Source of the DNA: an uncultured Actinomycetaceae bacterium
Lineage (GTDB): Bacteria; Actinomycetota; Actinomycetes; Actinomycetales; Actinomycetaceae
Reading direction: 5' to 3'
Assembly: GCA_902464405.1 (NCBI GenBank)
Contig: CABQJD010000013.1
Coordinates: 1-29,821 of the forward strand
DNA: 29,821 bases
In this document: positions 13,483-21,869 of the stretch, piece by piece
How the letters are laid out: the number at the start of each line of letters is the position of its first letter
How positions within the stretch are numbered: the first letter of the stretch is position 1
Program-made: the position numbers and the translations under genes
Notes under the pieces: model-generated
Told to the model about the DNA's origin: nothing
Databases searched by the model: none
The model's input: only the letters and a program-made list of their open reading frames with translations

Positions 13483-16482
13483 TTACTCGCGCGGCTTTTC
13501 GCGCATCTCCCACGTCTCGATAAGATCGCCCACACGCACATCCTTATATCCGAGAGTGATACCGCACTCGTAGCCCTCTTTGACTTCCGTCACGTCATCT
13601 TTTTCGCGACGCAGCGAAACGATCTCAAGGTTTTCTTCGATGACGGCGTCACCACGCTTGAGACGAGCCTTCGTGCCACGCTTAATCGAACCAGAGCGCA
13701 CAATCGAACCAGCAATTATGCCAGCCTTGCCGCTCTTGAAGAGGGCACGCACCTCAGCCGTACCGAGCTGCGCTTCCTCGTATATCGGCTTGAGCTTGCC
13801 CTTCAATGCAGCCTCAACGTCATTGATTGCATCATAAATAACGTTGTAGAACTTCATCTCGATGCCCTCACGATCGGCCATTTCAGCCACACGTTCTGCT
13901 GGGCGCACGTTGAAGCCGATAATCACGGCGTTATCAACGGTCGCAAGATCCACGTCAGACTGGGTAATGTTGCCCACGCCACGGTGAATTACGTTCACTT
14001 GCACTTCATCAGTACCGATCTGCAGATCGTAGAGAGAACTTTCAAGAGCTTCCACTGAACCAGAAGACTCACCCTTGATAATAAGGTTGAGCATCTCAAC
14101 CTTGCCCTCTTCAATGGCTGCGTTGAGATCTTCGAGCGAAATACGCTTACGGCGCTTCGCCAGAGTTGCCGCACGCTTTGCTGCTTCGCGTTTCTCTGCG
14201 ATTTGGCGAGCAGTTCGCTCGTCTTCTGCAACGATCAGCTGATCGCCAGCATCAGGCACAGACTTCAAACCAAGTACCTGGACTGGGCGACTTGGACCAG
14301 CTTTTTCGAGACGATGCCCGCGATCGTCAATCATCGCACGTACTGTGCCGTACGCAGTGCCTACAACAATCGGATCGCCCACGTTGAGAGTGCCATCTTG
14401 CACAAGGGCAGTGACGACGGAGCCGCGCCCCTGATCGAGCTTAGCTTCGATAGCAACACCACGCGCCACTTTATCTGGGTTTGCTTTCGGCTCCACCAAA
14501 ATATCCGAAGTTGCCAAAATCGCATCGAGCAATGCTGGAATATTGAGGCGCTGTTTTGCCGAAATATCAACAAACGGCACATCTCCACCATATTCTTCTG
14601 CAACTAAGCCATATTCAGTGAGCTGAGCGCGCACCTTATCAGGATTCGCACCGTCCACATCGATCTTGTTTACTGCCACCACAATCGGCACATGCGCAGC
14701 TTTCGCGTGGTTAATTGCTTCCACTGTCTGAGGCATCACGCCATCATTTGCCGCAACAACGAGAATCGCCACATCTGTGACGTCTGCGCCGCGTGCACGC
14801 ATAGCCGTGAATGCTTCATGCCCTGGCGTATCAATAAACGTAATATGGCGATCGCGATCTTCTACGTGGACTGTGGTCTGATAGGCACCGATACTCTGAG
14901 TAATACCGCCAGCTTCGTCTTCTACAACGTCTGTATGGCGAATAGCATCGAGCAGCTTTGTTTTACCGTGATCCACATGCCCCATGACGGTGACGACTGG
15001 CGCACGCCGCTTGAGGTCTTCTGGATTTTCTTCATCTTTTTCAGCCTCAAGATCGATGCTGAACGATTCGAGAATCTCACGATCCTCATCTTCGGCACTC
15101 ATAATCTTGATGTTGTAACCAAGTTCGGCACCGAGCAGTTGGAATGTATCCTCATCGAGGCTCTGGGTAGCTGTTGCCATCTCCCCCATACGGAAAAGCA
15201 CCGTCACCAATGCTGCTGGATCGGCTTGAATTTTCTCCGCAAAATCCATGAGCGACGCACCAGCGCGTACACGCACTTCTGTACTTCCGTCGCCGCGTGG
15301 AATTTGCACACCAGCGAGCATCGGAGATTGCATCTCTTCAAACTCTTGGCGCTTCGTACGCTTCGATTTCTTATTGCCGCGACCGCCTCCCTGGCGCCCG
15401 AATGCACCAGCCGTGCTGCCGCCGCGAGCTTTACCGCCGCTACGAGTGAACCCTCCACGTCCGTTAGCATTTGCACCAGGAGCACCACGGAATGCACCAG
15501 GCTGGGCAGCGCCACCGCGCCCACTACCACGAGATGCACCAGAACGCCCTTGATCTTGGAATTGGGAACCAAATTGCGCACCCATCGTTGCGGGATTCGG
15601 ACCGCGCCCACCACGAAGAGCACCTGTACGCCCACCGCGCGCACCAGCACCATTTGGTGCACTTTGCCCACGACCTCCTTGGGCACCCTGCCCAGAACGT
15701 CCACCACGAGTACCCATACCTTGCTGGCCGCCAAATGGAGAATTACCTGGACGAGGTGCACGCCCTTGCCCTTTGTCGCGTCCCATGCCTTGGCGTGACG
15801 CGAACGGTGAATTACCTGGGCGAGGCATACCATTACGACGCGGCTGAGGACGAGGCGGTGCAGCGTCACGAGCAGCTTCGGCACTACGATGAGCTGAGCC
15901 AGGCGTTGCCGTCGTCATACGAGGAGCTACTGGCTTTGCTGCAGGCAGCTTCTCTTGTGCAGATTGCCCTTGCTCAAATTTTACAGCCGATTCTGCCAAA
16001 GCGTTCTTCTGCTCATTCTCATCGTCTTTTGCCAACGCATGATCAGCTTTTGCTGATACATCAGCAGCTGGAGCCACAGCTGACGCTGAGTGATCGTTTA
16101 CTTCCTGTACGTTTGGCTGAACTGGCTTAGCGAGAACACTCGCAGCTTTCCCGCCTGGCTTTGGTTTTGCAACACTCTTCTTTGCTGAGTCTGACGCTTC
16201 GGCAGAAGAGATCTCCTCGCCTGCAGCCACCTGCTCACTTGCTGACTCAATCTCAGCAGCCGTGCTTGCAGCCTTTTTAGTTGATTTAGAAGTTTTTGGC
16301 TTTGCGGCAGCAGCCTCTTCAGGATGTGCCTCAAAGTATTCACGTGCTTTACGCACGACTGGTGCCTCAATTGTTGAAGAGGCTGACTTAACGAATTCGC
16401 CTGAATTAGTAAGCACTTCAAGCAGTTTCTTGCTCGTCACGCCCAACTCTTTTGCGAGCTCATGTACGCGGACCTTCGCCAC
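13483..16482 (-). CDS. infB: Translation initiation factor IF-2
   Basis: GTPase of 999 residues that brings initiator tRNA to the 30S subunit and promotes subunit joining. Domains in order: an IF2_N domain (KVRVHELAKELGVTSKKLL, about 3-55); an Ala/Lys/Glu-rich linker; a Gly/Arg/Pro/Asn-rich linker (about 190-390) in which PRPGNSPF...QGMG occurs twice; a second IF2_N-like segment; and the G domain with GHVDHGKT (501-508), DTPGH (551-555) and NKID (605-608). Domains II-IV follow, including the C-terminal initiator-tRNA-binding part. The GTG at 16482 is chosen because GGAG sits four bases upstream and the protein then begins VAKVRVHEL, like other actinobacterial IF2; the frame extends to 16509 without support. 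Confidence 0.98.
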   Translation of the reverse strand: MAKVRVHELAKELGVTSKKLLEVLTNSGEFVKSASSTIEAPVVRKAREYFEAHPEEAAAAKPKTSKSTKKAASTAAEIESASEQVAAGEEISSAEASDSAKKSVAKPKPGGKAASVLAKPVQPNVQEVNDHSASAVAPAADVSAKADHALAKDDENEQKNALAESAVKFEQGQSAQEKLPAAKPVAPRMTTATPGSAHRSAEAARDAAPPRPQPRRNGMPRPGNSPFASRQGMGRDKGQGRAPRPGNSPFGGQQGMGTRGGRSGQGAQGGRGQSAPNGAGARGGRTGALRGGRGPNPATMGAQFGSQFQDQGRSGASRGSGRGGAAQPGAFRGAPGANANGRGGFTRSGGKARGGSTAGAFGRQGGGRGNKKSKRTKRQEFEEMQSPMLAGVQIPRGDGSTEVRVRAGASLMDFAEKIQADPAALVTVLFRMGEMATATQSLDEDTFQLLGAELGYNIKIMSAEDEDREILESFSIDLEAEKDEENPEDLKRRAPVVTVMGHVDHGKTKLLDAIRHTDVVEDEAGGITQSIGAYQTTVHVEDRDRHITFIDTPGHEAFTAMRARGADVTDVAILVVAANDGVMPQTVEAINHAKAAHVPIVVAVNKIDVDGANPDKVRAQLTEYGLVAEEYGGDVPFVDISAKQRLNIPALLDAILATSDILVEPKANPDKVARGVAIEAKLDQGRGSVVTALVQDGTLNVGDPIVVGTAYGTVRAMIDDRGHRLEKAGPSRPVQVLGLKSVPDAGDQLIVAEDERTARQIAEKREAAKRAATLAKRRKRISLEDLNAAIEEGKVEMLNLIIKGESSGSVEALESSLYDLQIGTDEVQVNVIHRGVGNITQSDVDLATVDNAVIIGFNVRPAERVAEMADREGIEMKFYNVIYDAINDVEAALKGKLKPIYEEAQLGTAEVRALFKSGKAGIIAGSIVRSGSIKRGTKARLKRGDAVIEENLEIVSLRREKDDVTEVKEGYECGITLGYKDVRVGDLIETWEMREKPRE

Positions 16483-16643
16483 ATTTCTCCTTCTGCACGG
16501 TCCGCGCACTCGCGCCGACCATCGTTATTCGCAGCTCATTGCTGAGTACTCATCGGGTGCCCATCGGCTTTCTACCCGCTTTCTTTATCGGTTCGGAATT
16601 TGTGCATGGGGCCGTACTTGCGCACTAGCAACCACGCATAATT

Positions 16644-16666
16644 GAGGGTGCGCAAAGACGCACCTC
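16644..16666 (-). promoter_or_regulatory. Hairpin at the predicted 5' end of the infB leader
   Basis: On the minus strand GAGGTGCG and CGCACCCTC form a stem with one bulged C and a small loop, directly at the start of the transcript predicted from the TAGACT box. A stem at the extreme 5' end could protect the message; this is inference. Confidence 0.4.
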
Positions 16667-16670
16667 GCCT

Positions 16671-16676
16671 AGTCTA
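16671..16676 (-). promoter_or_regulatory. -10 promoter box (TAGACT) of infB
   Basis: AGCTAGACTAGG on the minus strand resembles the boxes before rpsO and the M16 peptidase gene. The -35 region is poor. The predicted start near 16664 gives a leader of about 180 bases. Confidence 0.45.
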
Positions 16677-16866
16677 GCTGATAATGCTTATATTCCTCAC
16701 ACTCGCGCACATATTGGCTCGGTGAAAGCGCTCACGTTGAGAGTGCGAGTATCACCTAATCACGCATAGCTCATTCACATAACGGGCACATTCGCGCAGT
16801 TCACATGGCTGGTTCAGAGAAAACGCCGCCAAGCTAGCTCACCTCACCTCGCAATACGCGTGCCGC

Positions 16867-17868
16867 TTAATCATTGAACTCTCGCCCTGCTACTTCGCTT
16901 TCTTTGCGGATATCGATGCTCCAGCCCGTGAGCTTAGCAGCCAAGCGCACATTCTGCGCCTCTTTACCGATTGCGAGTGACGCCTGATCATCTGGTACCA
17001 CAGCCAAGGCTTGCCGCATATCCTTATTCATAATATGCACAGCAACTACTTTCGCAGGAGAAAGTGCAGCGCCAATAAAGAGCGCTGGATCGTCATCGTA
17101 TTCAACAACGTCAATTTTTTCTCCCTGCAGTTCCTGAGTGACGGCGCGCACACGCTGAGCATTATGCCCGATTGAAGCACCCTTTGCGGCAACATTTGGA
17201 TCTGCACTCCACACAGCAAGTTTCGTGCGATGCCCAGCTTCGCGCGCAAGAGAGACGATTTCAACAATTCCATTCGCAATTTCTGGAACTTCTGTTTCAA
17301 AAAGTTTACGCACAAAATCAGGATGCGAGCGTGACAAACGAATTGATGCTCCGCGAGACCCGACTGACACATCCAAAATCAACGCACGAATCAAATCACC
17401 ATGCTTGAAAGTTTCCGTCGGCACCTGCTCTTCCGAGCGCAGCAGACCACGATTCTCTCCAAGCTCCACGTAAATATCGCGTGATTCTTCACCTGGACGG
17501 TCTGCACTTTCTACGACGCCTGAGACAATCTCACCGTTTTTCCCCTTAAAACTTCCTAATACTCGCTTACTTTCTGCGTCACGAAGCCTCTGAGCAATAA
17601 CGGAACGCGCAGTCGTCGTAGCAATGCGCCCAAAATCGTTTGGTGTATCGTCAAACTCACCAATTTTAGCGCCATCTTCATCTACTTCTGGCGCCCACAC
17701 CGTCACTTTGCCAGATGTACGATCAATTTCTACTCGTGAGCCTTTCACAGCTCCTGGCACACGCTGATATGCGTGCAAAAGCGCATCCTCAATAGCATCT
17801 ATCAAGACTGAAGCTTTAATACCTAGCTCGGACTCTACGATCCGCAGTTCACTCATCGAAATGTCCAT
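16867..17868 (-). CDS. nusA: Transcription termination/antitermination factor NusA
   Basis: RNA polymerase-associated factor of 333 residues that modulates pausing, Rho and intrinsic termination, and antitermination. An N-terminal polymerase-binding domain (about 1-105, with SVLIDAIEDALLHAYQR) is followed by an S1 domain (about 110-180, with KNGEIVSGVVESA) and two KH domains (about 185-325). These include IVSLAREAGHRTKLAVWS and the NAQRVRAVTQELQGEKIDVVEYDDDP core. The acidic repeats of the enteric protein are absent, as is normal for actinobacteria. ATG 17868 has GGAGGG six bases upstream. It is 40 bases downstream of rimP and very likely co-transcribed with it. Confidence 0.97.
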   Translation of the reverse strand: MDISMSELRIVESELGIKASVLIDAIEDALLHAYQRVPGAVKGSRVEIDRTSGKVTVWAPEVDEDGAKIGEFDDTPNDFGRIATTTARSVIAQRLRDAESKRVLGSFKGKNGEIVSGVVESADRPGEESRDIYVELGENRGLLRSEEQVPTETFKHGDLIRALILDVSVGSRGASIRLSRSHPDFVRKLFETEVPEIANGIVEIVSLAREAGHRTKLAVWSADPNVAAKGASIGHNAQRVRAVTQELQGEKIDVVEYDDDPALFIGAALSPAKVVAVHIMNKDMRQALAVVPDDQASLAIGKEAQNVRLAAKLTGWSIDIRKESEVAGREFND

Positions 17869-17908
17869 ACGCTACCCTCCGTCTTGCTCGCTCATACGCG
17901 ATGTTCCA

Positions 17909-18445
17909 TCACAGTTCTACCACTATACGCGCGCAATCGACTTCATCGAAAGTTATTATGCGTTCTCCTAGCTGTATGCGCTGCTTATTTTTTTCTCCAT
18001 AGAGCATGATTCGTACAGCCTGTGCACATTCCAGCGTGCTTAAATCGTTAGAGTTTATATCTGATCCACCGTCTGAAAGGAGAGCGAGCAGACGCCCCTC
18101 GCAGCGTGTACCGTCTGTAAGCGTCCAACGAACCATGTGCCCAAGCGCGCGTGAATAGTGACGCTTATTATCGAGATGGCGCTCCGCTCCAGGCGTCGAA
18201 ACTTCAAGCGTATACATTCCAGGAATCGGATCTGCAGAATCGAGCACCGCAGAAATTTCTCGGGAAATTTTTTCAAGCTGTTCGGAGCCCACAGCACCTG
18301 CACCGCACGGCAGATCAACCGTCACTATTAACGTGCTATATTTACCTGCACGTTTAAGAGATATATCTTCCAGATACAGCCCTTCTGCCTGAACTATCGG
18401 CGCAATTAGTGCGCGCACATTTTCCATTATCGGCTCAGATATCAT
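17909..18445 (-). CDS. rimP: Ribosome maturation factor RimP
   Basis: Factor of 178 residues needed for maturation of the 30S subunit. The two-domain RimP fold is supported by GLYLEDISLKRAGKYSTLIVTVDLP (N-terminal half), the EISAVLDSADPIPGMYTLEVSTPGAERHL signature, and the C-terminal SH3-like part with TDGTRCEGRLLAL. The conserved LEVSSPG-type motif is present as LEVSTPG. I keep ATG 18445; only AAGG directly in front of it could serve as a ribosome-binding site, and TATAGG lies a few bases upstream, so a very short leader is possible. It is the first gene of the rimP-nusA unit. Confidence 0.94.
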   Translation of the reverse strand: MISEPIMENVRALIAPIVQAEGLYLEDISLKRAGKYSTLIVTVDLPCGAGAVGSEQLEKISREISAVLDSADPIPGMYTLEVSTPGAERHLDNKRHYSRALGHMVRWTLTDGTRCEGRLLALLSDGGSDINSNDLSTLECAQAVRIMLYGEKNKQRIQLGERIITFDEVDCARIVVEL

Positions 18446-18578
18446 GCCTTAAGCCTATACGATTCGAGATGAAGCGTGAAGTAATCAAGCCTCTTTCGCA
18501 GCCACATAAGCTTTTATATCTTGCATAGAAAATGGCAGCTTATAAGGTAAAAGTATCTCCTGTACAGAACTTTATTCA

Positions 18579-19763
18579 ATGAACGCTAAGTACGTTTTCA
18601 ATACATACCTTTCACTGCTCTATTTTGATATATACCGATTGATGTATACCGAACGGAAAAGCAAAGAAGCAAAGAAACAACTCATGTGCCAGAATGTCTA
18701 TATGACACAATCAGGAAAAGCGCAGAATTTCGAAATGCAGCACACCCAAGGTTCGGCACAATCTCAAACCAATCTCTCGAAATCGCATTTTCATAACTCT
18801 CAACCAGGCTCTTCGCAGCCACATAAACAGCAAATAGCACATAAATCTTTATCGCTGTGGCGTTTACTCACGCATTGGGGAATAATTTTTGTAAGCATTA
18901 TTGCTTTTTTTACGGTCTTTTTCGCGATTCTCATATCTTTAGGAGCACGCTCAGAGTATGCAGATCTCACCCCTAAGCCCGCAAGCTCAGCAGAGCAGGA
19001 ACGGCAAAAACTCGCAATTTTTGCACAGCGAATTGCTGCCTCTCAAGATTTAAGCCTCCAGGCAGCGGAAGTTGCCAAGCAGGCGCAAATCTGGCTGGAT
19101 CACCTTGGAGGTGTGTGGATGCCCTGGCCAGAAGGCGCACCCGAGGGATACGAAAATCCCCCAATAGATACGTCTGCATATTCGTCTATCGATCAGCTTC
19201 GCCAAGCTGTATGGAATTTTTCTTCGATAGCACTATCTGCATATACCGATACAGAAAGCACCGATCAAACGCCTGATAATTTCAAAATGAATGCCATAGA
19301 ATCGGCTGAAGATGAAAATAACTCTGATTCTGCACGCAGAACTCTCGCTGAGATAGGTCTTGATGCAATCTATGCAGGTATCGCACTGGATAGGGAAGCC
19401 GGAGTGCAGCCAAATTGCGAAGCGCCGAATACAGAAAATCTTGCAGCAGCGCTTTCCTCCTACCCAGATACTCTGAAAAACCTCGACACTGCGAGGCAAT
19501 GGCTGGAATATCAAACAGCACTTTCTCCGAGCGATGATCTCAGCGCGCAGGTAAATACCTTGAACACTCTTATCGATACAGCTCTCGATGCAGGCACGCC
19601 AGACACACGGCAAGTAATGGCTCCCCCTCCCACGCATAGCGATCGCGCAGCCACTCTCGTTTATGCCGCTTTGAAGGAATGGATCACACACACAACGGCA
19701 GCGAAAGAACGCATCGCTGCCACCAACACAGCATGCATACTCGCTAAAACAATTAGAAAATAA
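18579..19763 (+). CDS. Single-pass membrane protein of unknown function
   Basis: A 394-residue frame divergent from rimP. A polar, Gln/Ser/His-rich cytoplasmic N-terminus (to about 92) leads to one hydrophobic helix (about 98-124, WGIIFVSIIAFFTVFFAILI). The rest is an extracytoplasmic domain of about 265 residues, mostly helical in character, with ALFAQRIAASQ-like and Ala/Gln-rich stretches, a WMPWPEGAPEGYE loop, and two Cys near its end (PNCEAPN and TACILAK) that may form a disulfide. I do not recognise a family. An uncharacterised membrane protein also sits divergently beside rimP-nusA in mycobacteria, but similarity would need a profile search. The start is uncertain: no clear ribosome-binding site precedes ATG 18579, and Met codons at 18642, 18684 and 18702 are alternatives. 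Confidence 0.75.
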   Translation: MNAKYVFNTYLSLLYFDIYRLMYTERKSKEAKKQLMCQNVYMTQSGKAQNFEMQHTQGSAQSQTNLSKSHFHNSQPGSSQPHKQQIAHKSLSLWRLLTHWGIIFVSIIAFFTVFFAILISLGARSEYADLTPKPASSAEQERQKLAIFAQRIAASQDLSLQAAEVAKQAQIWLDHLGGVWMPWPEGAPEGYENPPIDTSAYSSIDQLRQAVWNFSSIALSAYTDTESTDQTPDNFKMNAIESAEDENNSDSARRTLAEIGLDAIYAGIALDREAGVQPNCEAPNTENLAAALSSYPDTLKNLDTARQWLEYQTALSPSDDLSAQVNTLNTLIDTALDAGTPDTRQVMAPPPTHSDRAATLVYAALKEWITHTTAAKERIAATNTACILAKTIRK

Positions 19764-20103
19764 ACCTCAATAACTCGAAATCCCCTCCCCTAAAAGAGCA
19801 TATAGGCGATATGCGTGGGGATATAGCAAGAGAGCACTTCGCACGAGACGAGATACATATGCGATATATCAGATACACAAAATGTACGAGGCACATACGA
19901 GACATGAAAGGCATAGAAGAGGTGCGCACGCGTATGAAGAGCTGCACACCCATACGGCGAAGCAAACACCTACCAATGAATACGCCACGAGATACCAACA
20001 CGCACACGTATGGAGCGAAGCAGCTCAAGGAAGATTTAAAAAGTTAAGCACATAAAGAAACGGCGCACCTGCGCAGATCACCCTAATTCACAGCAACAAC
20101 GCA
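19764..20103. other. Intergenic region with low-complexity sequence
   Basis: The 340 bases between two plus-strand genes are purine- and AC-rich, with loosely repeated GAGATA/CGATATA/CATACGAGA words. A plus-strand frame of 78 codons (19811-20047) is open, but it is Arg/His/Thr-rich with no ribosome-binding site and no family resemblance, so I do not call it. Confidence 0.5.
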
Positions 20104-20109
20104 TACACT
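20104..20109 (+). promoter_or_regulatory. -10 box (TACACT) of a probable leaderless promoter
   Basis: TACACT ends six bases before the ATG of the acetyltransferase gene, the spacing expected when transcription starts at the A of the start codon. No Shine-Dalgarno sequence is present. Leaderless genes with TAnnnT boxes at this distance are common in actinobacteria. The -35 region is weak. Confidence 0.5.
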
Positions 20110-20115
20110 GTGCCT

Positions 20116-20598
20116 ATGAGTATCGAGATTATTACCAAAGCAACGCCCGAACTTGAACAGCTTTTCCAACTCACTATCCCCCAGCTTTCCACAAGTTCTA
20201 CACCGATGAATATCGAACAGCTCGAACACATGCTCAGCCAAGAATCCCTCACACTTTTTGCTTATCGTTCTGACGATCTGTGCACTGAGAGCAATCTAGG
20301 AAGCGCCACCGATCTGGGCAATGACGCCAACTGCCCGCTTTTAGGAATGCTCAGCTTAATCATGTTTGAGATTCCAACAGGGCGGCGAGCATGGATTGAA
20401 GACGTCGTCGTCGATTCCCAAGCGCGCGGGCATGGAGCTGGGCAAGCGCTCGTCGAAGCGGCCGTAAAATACGCATTAGATCACGGAGCGAAGAGCGTCG
20501 ATCTTACCTCCCGTCCTTCGCGTGAAGCAGCCAATCGCCTCTACCGCCGAGCTGGTTTTGAACTGCGTGAGACTAATATCTACCGTTACAAAGGCTAA
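20116..20598 (+). CDS. GNAT family N-acetyltransferase
   Basis: A 160-residue acetyl-CoA-dependent acetyltransferase of the GNAT fold. Motif A is clear: WIEDVVVDSQARGHGAGQAL (about 94-113), whose ARGHGAG matches the Q/RxxGxG/A pyrophosphate-binding loop. It is followed by the motif B region with SREAANRLYRRAGFELRETNIYRY, the usual N.LY.r.GF ending. The substrate (small molecule, peptide or protein amine) cannot be told. A region of about 20 residues before motif A (DDLCTESNLGSATDLGNDANC) is an unusual loop insertion. ATG 20116 is preferred over an in-frame GTG at 20110 because it sits at the correct distance from a leaderless -10 box. Confidence 0.9.
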   Translation: MSIEIITKATPELEQLFQLTIPQLSTSSTPMNIEQLEHMLSQESLTLFAYRSDDLCTESNLGSATDLGNDANCPLLGMLSLIMFEIPTGRRAWIEDVVVDSQARGHGAGQALVEAAVKYALDHGAKSVDLTSRPSREAANRLYRRAGFELRETNIYRYKG

Positions 20599-20882
20599 GA
20601 ATAGATAGCGCGCCTCATAGCCAGCCGAGTCAACATACGAAACCAAAGCTGAGTGGGCGCACGCAGCCAGTGGGAGAAAAGCAAAAGCGCACCGCGCCTC
20701 ATAATACGTAGTAATCACAGATAGAAATAAAGCATTTCCCGATATCTAAGTGCCACGTATACAGTGCACCCACGCATAGCAACACCCAGCTGCCCACGGC
20801 ATCAGCTAATTGCCGCATATGCGGTACGCCTATCACATATAAACAATAATGACGTGCGCCAGTAAGACTAGCAAGAGGGGTT
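20599..20882. other. Convergent intergenic region between the acetyltransferase gene and smpB
   Basis: These 284 bases lie between two converging genes. A perfect 12-bp palindrome, CCGCATATGCGG (20813-20824), lies about 60 bases after the smpB stop, and GCGCCTCATA is repeated near 20611 and 20694. No ssrA (tmRNA) gene or tRNA-like T-loop is visible. Confidence 0.5.
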
Positions 20883-21431
20883 CTAGTAGCGCATTTTGCG
20901 TCGCGCGTCACTCAGAGCACGAGCAGTTTCCCGTTCATCTTGCTTACGTTTGAGAGTCTCGCGCTTATCCCACTCCTGCTTACCGCGCGCAAGCCCGATC
21001 TCAAGCTTTGCGCGACCTTTAATGAAGTAAAGCTCAAGCGGCACTACCGTCACACCCTTTGCCTGCACTTTGAATGCTAGTTCACGCAGCTCATCTTTAT
21101 GCAAGAGAAGTTTGCGCTTGGCCGTCGGGCGATGATTAGTCCATGACCCCATGGCATATACAGGGATATTCATACCCACAACCCATGCCTCACCTCGGCG
21201 ATCAAAATCAACCCATGCTTCGGTGAGACTGGCACGCCCAGCGCGCAGAGCTTTCACTTCCGTGCCACTAAGCACAAGCCCTGCTTCAAAACGATCATCA
21301 ATAAAATAATCGTGCAGGGCTTTTTTATTACGCGCAATCATCTGCTTCGCATCGGCCGCTATCTTCGATTTTTGTGCAGGAGTAAGCTTGCCACTCTTTG
21401 CCGAAGTGCCTTTGTGTGCATTCTTCGCCAT
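20883..21431 (-). CDS. smpB: SsrA-binding protein SmpB
   Basis: Partner of tmRNA in trans-translation, the rescue of stalled ribosomes; 182 residues. The core is unmistakable: KKALHDYFIDDRFEAGLVLSG, GTEVKALRAGRASLTEAWV, the YFIKGRAKLEIGLARGKQEWDKRETLKRK segment and the basic C-terminal tail that enters the empty A site (ALSDARRKMRY). About 25 residues of Lys/Ala-rich sequence precede the usual start of the core, slightly longer than typical. ATG 21431 has AAGGAG about eight bases upstream. A TATACA box at 21462-21467 on the minus strand could be its -10. Confidence 0.97.
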   Translation of the reverse strand: MAKNAHKGTSAKSGKLTPAQKSKIAADAKQMIARNKKALHDYFIDDRFEAGLVLSGTEVKALRAGRASLTEAWVDFDRRGEAWVVGMNIPVYAMGSWTNHRPTAKRKLLLHKDELRELAFKVQAKGVTVVPLELYFIKGRAKLEIGLARGKQEWDKRETLKRKQDERETARALSDARRKMRY

Positions 21432-21869
21432 ATCTCACACTCCTTTCCTTGATACGCTAAATGTATACGCTAAATGCCAGCGCTTTTCACGTGACGCTAT
21501 TATATACCTGAGCTGCCGCCATGCGCTCCGCAAGCAGTCGAATCAGCAACGCCATCATATCCCCATTGCGAGCATATACACCTAAGGAGCGCACGCTACA
21601 TACACGGCATCCGCCACACGCTGAATAACGCAGATAGCAGCAGGAACTCCTCGCAGCATATAATCCCCCCCTGATTCAAGGGGTGATCACATATTTGGTG
21701 CTACAGACACTGTTTGGCACTGCAGGCATTTCTTGCGCCATACGCTCCAAAAAGGAGAGGGCTACTGCTCAGCTGAGCGCAGAATCACTCCTCACACGCA
21801 CACAAACCTCCTCATAGAATACTGAGAGCACTTGCGCCATTTTTATATATCCAACGCAGTACTCCAACC
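21432..21869. other. Intergenic region between the surface protease gene and smpB
   Basis: These 438 bases carry the smpB promoter region at the left (a near-duplicate ATTTAGCGTATAC/ATTTAGCGTATCA on the minus strand, 21452-21478) and no gene. A C7 run (21665-21671) can pair with GGGG at 21680-21683 in a weak hairpin. GCTCAGCTGAGC (21767-21778) is a perfect 12-bp palindrome about 90 bases beyond the protease stop. No tmRNA gene was recognised and no classic terminator for the protease is seen. Confidence 0.5.

Larger units (their letters stand above)
16483..16866. other. infB leader region without a ylxR gene
   Basis: The 384 bases between nusA and infB contain no frame for the YlxR/DUF448 protein that usually sits here in actinobacteria; I looked for its RTCVGCR-type start on the minus strand and found only stop-interrupted sequence. 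The region instead holds a TAGACT promoter and a leader hairpin for infB, so infB likely has its own promoter. Confidence 0.6.

Noticed and set aside
14692..15884. Long frames inside infB: a plus-strand (antisense) 368-codon frame and a minus-strand 226-codon frame in another phase
   Set aside because: They are other-frame readings of the infB GC-rich linker and G-domain region; composition and lack of start signals mark them as shadows.
16483..16866. Hidden ylxR gene
   Set aside because: The only partially similar reading (minus strand, starting near 16640) is interrupted by stop codons within a few residues and lacks the RTCVGCR motif.
19811..20047. Plus-strand 78-codon frame between two genes
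   Set aside because: Arg/His/Thr-rich low-complexity product, no ribosome-binding site, sequence built of loosely repeated words.
20599..21869. tmRNA (ssrA) gene next to smpB
   Set aside because: No tRNA-like T-loop GGTTCGA segment or tag-peptide reading frame could be found on either side of smpB.
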